Positions 61,852 through 64,000 of a stretch of DNA of 64,000 nt are shown here, one piece after another. Origin of the DNA: Woeseiaceae bacterium. Its GTDB lineage: Bacteria > Pseudomonadota > Gammaproteobacteria > Steroidobacterales > Woeseiaceae. The translations under genes and the position numbers were made by a program. Positions within the stretch are counted from its first letter, which is position 1. Each line of letters opens with the position of its first letter. The stretch lies in contig JAJFKV010000015.1 in NCBI GenBank assembly GCA_021773055.1, forward strand, positions 57,178 to 121,177, given 5' to 3'. A model generated the notes under the pieces. It worked only from the letters and a program-made list of their open reading frames with translations. It was not told the origin of the DNA and ran no database searches.

Positions 61852-62150
61852 TGTGGTATGCAGTCATCAGCGAAGATCACGAGGGAACACTCGACAAGCG
61901 CCTCGAGGCTCGACCAGCACACGTTGCTCGTCTTACTTCCCTGCGGGATGAGGGCCGTATCCTGATAGCTGGGCCGCACCCTGCGATCGATTCGCCGGAT
62001 CCTGGGCCAGCAGGATTCACAGGCAGTCTGGTCGTTGTCGAATTCGATTCTCTTGAAGACGCGCAGGCCTGGGCTGACGCTGATCCGTATATTGCGGCAG
62101 GCGTCTACCGCGAAGTAACTGTAAAACCCTTCAATCCGGTTTTGCCATGA
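61851..62150 (+). CDS. yciI: YciI family protein
   Basis: 99 residues, closely like E. coli Yci[22 protein letters not shown], and [22 protein letters not shown] with the conserved His-Asp pair. Function uncertain (dimeric alpha-beta barrel). ATG 61851 is chosen over TTG 61848, with AGGAG upstream. It overlaps the next gene by four bases. Confidence 0.95.
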   Translation: MWYAVISEDHEGTLDKRLEARPAHVARLTSLRDEGRILIAGPHPAIDSPDPGPAGFTGSLVVVEFDSLEDAQAWADADPYIAAGVYREVTVKPFNPVLP

Positions 62151-62428
62151 GCACAGACCGATCTGTCAAAATTGAGGCATTACTGTCGGCAGCATTTTCG
62201 CCCGATCATTTGCTGGTAAAGGACCAAAGTCACTTGCACGCGGGGCATGCGGGCGCCAGAGATGGTCGTGGGCACTTCGAGGTAATTATCATCGCTGATG
62301 ATTTCGACGGTTGTAGCCGAATTCAGAGCCACAGGCTAATCTACGACGCTCTAGGTGCACTTATGACAACAGATATCCACGCACTGAGTATCCAGGCAAG
62401 TTCAAAAAGTGTGGATCTTTCCACGTAA
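62147..62428 (+). CDS. BolA family protein
   Basis: 93 residues. [22 protein letters not shown] and [22 protein letters not shown] are the BolA fold, including the His of the Fe-S/glutaredoxin site. BolA proteins work with monothiol glutaredoxins in iron-sulfur trafficking. Whether it is BolA or IbaG (YrbA) is unclear. Confidence 0.92.
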   Translation: MSTDRSVKIEALLSAAFSPDHLLVKDQSHLHAGHAGARDGRGHFEVIIIADDFDGCSRIQSHRLIYDALGALMTTDIHALSIQASSKSVDLST

Positions 62429-62479
62429 CATCTCAGCCAATCGTTTATGATTCGCAGAATTTTCGAAAAGGACTCCACC

Positions 62480-63280
62480 ATGAATTTATCTCTCGGTTCC
62501 AAATCAGTCGGAACACGATTCGTCGCTATCTCGCTGAGTGCCGCGGTGTTTCTATTTGCATCGACTGCATCAGCACAAGAGGCAGGGGCAACACCGTTGT
62601 TCGGTAATGATGTTCTCGACTTGCTAATTGAGTCTCGGAATCAGAAGCCAGCCAGTCAGGCAACAGCCGAAGAACGTGCAGCGGCAATTGATGAATTGAC
62701 CAACATCTATTTGGTTTCAAATTTGCCGCGTGCCGTCGAGCTGGGGCAAAGCCCGCAGATCAAAGCTCAACTTGATCTACAGGAGAAAGCGATTATCTTC
62801 AACGCATTTGCGACTGACTATATCGCCAAGAATCAAGCGACAGACCAGGAAGTCTTCAATACGTATCAGGAACAGATTGCTCTGGCGCCGCCTAAGGAGT
62901 TCAAGGCCCGTCACATTCTTGTGGACACTCAAGCCGAAGCACTCGCCCTGATTGAACAGCTGCAAGGTGGCGCCGATTTCGTGGAACTTGCGAAGGAACA
63001 CTCAACCGGCCCTTCAGCATCATCAGGTGGTGACCTTGGCTGGTTTACCGCTCAAGCGATGGTCAAACCGTTTTCTGACGCGGTAGGTACCATGGAAGAT
63101 GGCGCATTTACGGCGGCACCAGTGCAGACTCAGTTCGGCTGGCACGTCATTCTTCGTGAGGATTCGCGTGACAGTGCACCTCCTCCTTTGGAGAGTGTCA
63201 GCGATGTAATCAAGCAAAGAATCGCACAGCAGAAGTTTCAAGACTTCATACAAAATTTGCGGTCGAACGTGTCGGAGTAA
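62480..63280 (+). CDS. periplasmic parvulin-type peptidylprolyl isomerase
   Basis: 266 residues with a signal peptide (about 1-33 from ATG 62480, ending ASA). The parvulin domain is about 125-222: FKARHILVDTQAEALALIEQL (two parts), GPSASSGGDLGWFT, and FGWHVILRED. It aids outer-membrane or periplasmic folding, as SurA and PpiD-like proteins do. ATG 62480 is preferred over 62447 because it gives a normal signal peptide. Confidence 0.93.
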   Translation: MNLSLGSKSVGTRFVAISLSAAVFLFASTASAQEAGATPLFGNDVLDLLIESRNQKPASQATAEERAAAIDELTNIYLVSNLPRAVELGQSPQIKAQLDLQEKAIIFNAFATDYIAKNQATDQEVFNTYQEQIALAPPKEFKARHILVDTQAEALALIEQLQGGADFVELAKEHSTGPSASSGGDLGWFTAQAMVKPFSDAVGTMEDGAFTAAPVQTQFGWHVILREDSRDSAPPPLESVSDVIKQRIAQQKFQDFIQNLRSNVSE

Positions 63281-63318
63281 AGACGACTTAACTTAATCCA
63301 AGCATTCTGTTCAGTTTA

Positions 63319-63346
63319 GGGCGCCAATCGGCGCCCTTTTCTTTTG
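63319..63346 (+). terminator. intrinsic terminator after the parvulin gene
   Basis: GGGCGCC and GGCGCCC form a stem with an AATC loop, followed by TTTTCTTTT. It ends the yciB-to-parvulin operon 38 bases after the stop. Confidence 0.94.
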
Positions 63347-63392
63347 TGGAAAGCGAATTGTGATGCTTGTCACACCAGCCTATGAGGAAGAC

Positions 63393-63506
63393 ACCTAGTA
63401 TTGCTCGGGAGTCGTCTCTAATCGCTCGGAGGCGGCTCCTCCAACCCTCGCATCTCCTTCACAGGTTGATACGAGAACTAAGTCGGCAAGGACGCCGACT
63501 TTTTTA
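63393..63506 (+). ncRNA. candidate small RNA or short transcript
   Basis: In the 357-base gene-free stretch 63281-63637, a promoter-like pair (TTGTGA 63358-63363, TATGAG 63381-63386, 17-base spacer) precedes a strong terminator: AGTCGGC (63481-63487), GCCGACT (63494-63500), then six T. No gene stops just before this terminator other than one already terminated at 63319. A short RNA of about 115 bases would explain it. No known family was recognised. Confidence 0.3.
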
Positions 63507-63533
63507 TGCCCGCAAGAAACGCAGACAAAGAAA

Positions 63534-63553
63534 AAGGCCACCGAAGTGGCCTT
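63534..63553 (-). terminator. intrinsic terminator for the minus-strand gene at the right edge
   Basis: AAGGCCAC and GTGGCCTT form an eight-base stem with a four-base loop. On the minus strand it is followed by TTTCTTTG. It lies 85 bases beyond the stop at 63638. Confidence 0.85.
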
Positions 63554-63637
63554 ATTCCAGATCTTCGAAAAGACTAGCTGTCTCCAGCTAAAAGCTCCGG
63601 ACGAGCGATATCAGAACCGTCCTTTCGAACGATTCGT

Positions 63638-64000
63638 TTACTTAACGCCTGCAGTCCTGTCCGAGATCATCGATCCACCCAGAGATGGACGCGTCCCGTG
63701 GAAACTCCACAACTCACCTGCTGGTGTGTCGCTGCCGCCGAGGCTCGATGTGTAATCAATGGTCAGACTACCCATCTGCGCCGTGCCGTTTATGCGATCA
63801 ATCGAAGAAAGGAAGCCCGAGATGAATACTTCGGTTGATCCAGGAACATAGCGTTGGTTAGAAATACTCACCGAATCGGCGTAGTACCAACCAGAAGTAA
63901 CAGGTGAGCCCTCGACCGAGACGAAGTCACCAACCCGCAGACTCGACAGCATATCTTGAGAGGCCATTACGACCTGCCCCATTGATTCGAATACGCCGTT
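63638..64000 (-). CDS. unrecognised protein, C-terminal part
   Basis: The open frame continues through the right edge of the window, so only the last 120 codons or so are seen; the internal ATG at 63982 is probably not the start. The sequence is beta-rich with Gly turns, including LRVGDFVSVEGSP and INGTAQMGSLTIDYTSSLGG. It resembles small OB-like beta modules of secreted proteins (DUF5666-like), but I cannot assign it. A terminator follows at 63534-63553. Confidence 0.7.
   Translation of the reverse strand, partial: NGVFESMGQVVMASQDMLSSLRVGDFVSVEGSPVTSGWYYADSVSISNQRYVPGSTEVFISGFLSSIDRINGTAQMGSLTIDYTSSLGGSDTPAGELWSFHGTRPSLGGSMISDRTAGVK

Noticed and set aside
63390..63480. tRNA or tmRNA fragment in the gene-free stretch
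   Set aside because: No acceptor or T-arm pairing could be built; only the terminator hairpin is clear.

Overview
The window is an ordinary chromosomal segment of a free-living, prototrophic gammaproteobacterium. The gyrA-serC-pheA-aroA-cmk-rpsA-ihfB order, the infC-rpmI-rplT-pheS-pheT-ihfA-merR-tRNA-Pro order and the mtaD-ubiG-mupP-rmuC-yciK order are all typical of that class. A fused aspartokinase/diaminopimelate decarboxylase and a TrpR-like regulator heading the his operon recall Xanthomonadales and relatives; a Woeseia-like marine lineage is possible but is only a guess. I see no prophage, insertion sequence, CRISPR array or plasmid-type gene.

Region 1 (1-17350) is an amino-acid biosynthesis block. 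leuA (3' part), leuC, leuD and leuB run on the plus strand and converge on metB. metB (minus) is preceded by a well-formed SAM-I riboswitch with its own promoter. Divergent from metB is a TrpR/YerC-type repressor gene whose start is abutted by a 26-bp palindrome, followed by hisG-D-C-B-H-A-F-E. hisF has no ATG/GTG/TTG at its conserved start and probably begins with ATT. hisI is missing from the operon. Convergent to it are the lysA-lysC fusion gene, with a terminator hairpin inside its leader, and ilvD.

Region 2 (17400-27850) holds a membrane Ser/Thr kinase with Calx-beta-like outer domains, a D-2-hydroxyglutarate-dehydrogenase-like flavoprotein, a threonine-dehydratase-like enzyme, a class III cyclase-like protein and an RND pump (permease and adaptor) directly downstream of tRNA-Pro.

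Region 3 (27750-36935) is translation and DNA maintenance: tRNA-Pro, merR-type gene, ihfA, pheT, pheS, rplT, rpmI, infC (probably an ATC start), tRNA-Val, uvrB, an aspartate aminotransferase and tRNA-Asn with a terminator.

Region 4 (36980-53020, all minus) holds two secreted or periplasmic hydrolases, galU, a ComEA-like protein, lapB, lapA, ihfB, rpsA, cmk, aroA, pheA, serA, serC and gyrA. serA sits inside the serC-pheA-aroA block.

Region 5 (53270-64000) runs mtaD, ubiG, mupP, rmuC, yciK (plus), then rluB, scpB, scpA, yciO (minus), then yciB, yciI, bolA-like and a parvulin isomerase (plus), and ends with the 3' part of an unrecognised minus-strand gene. No wholly new multi-gene system is evident. 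The best leads are cis-regulatory (lysAC attenuator, his operator, hisF start) and two unusual signalling proteins (the kinase and the cyclase-like protein).
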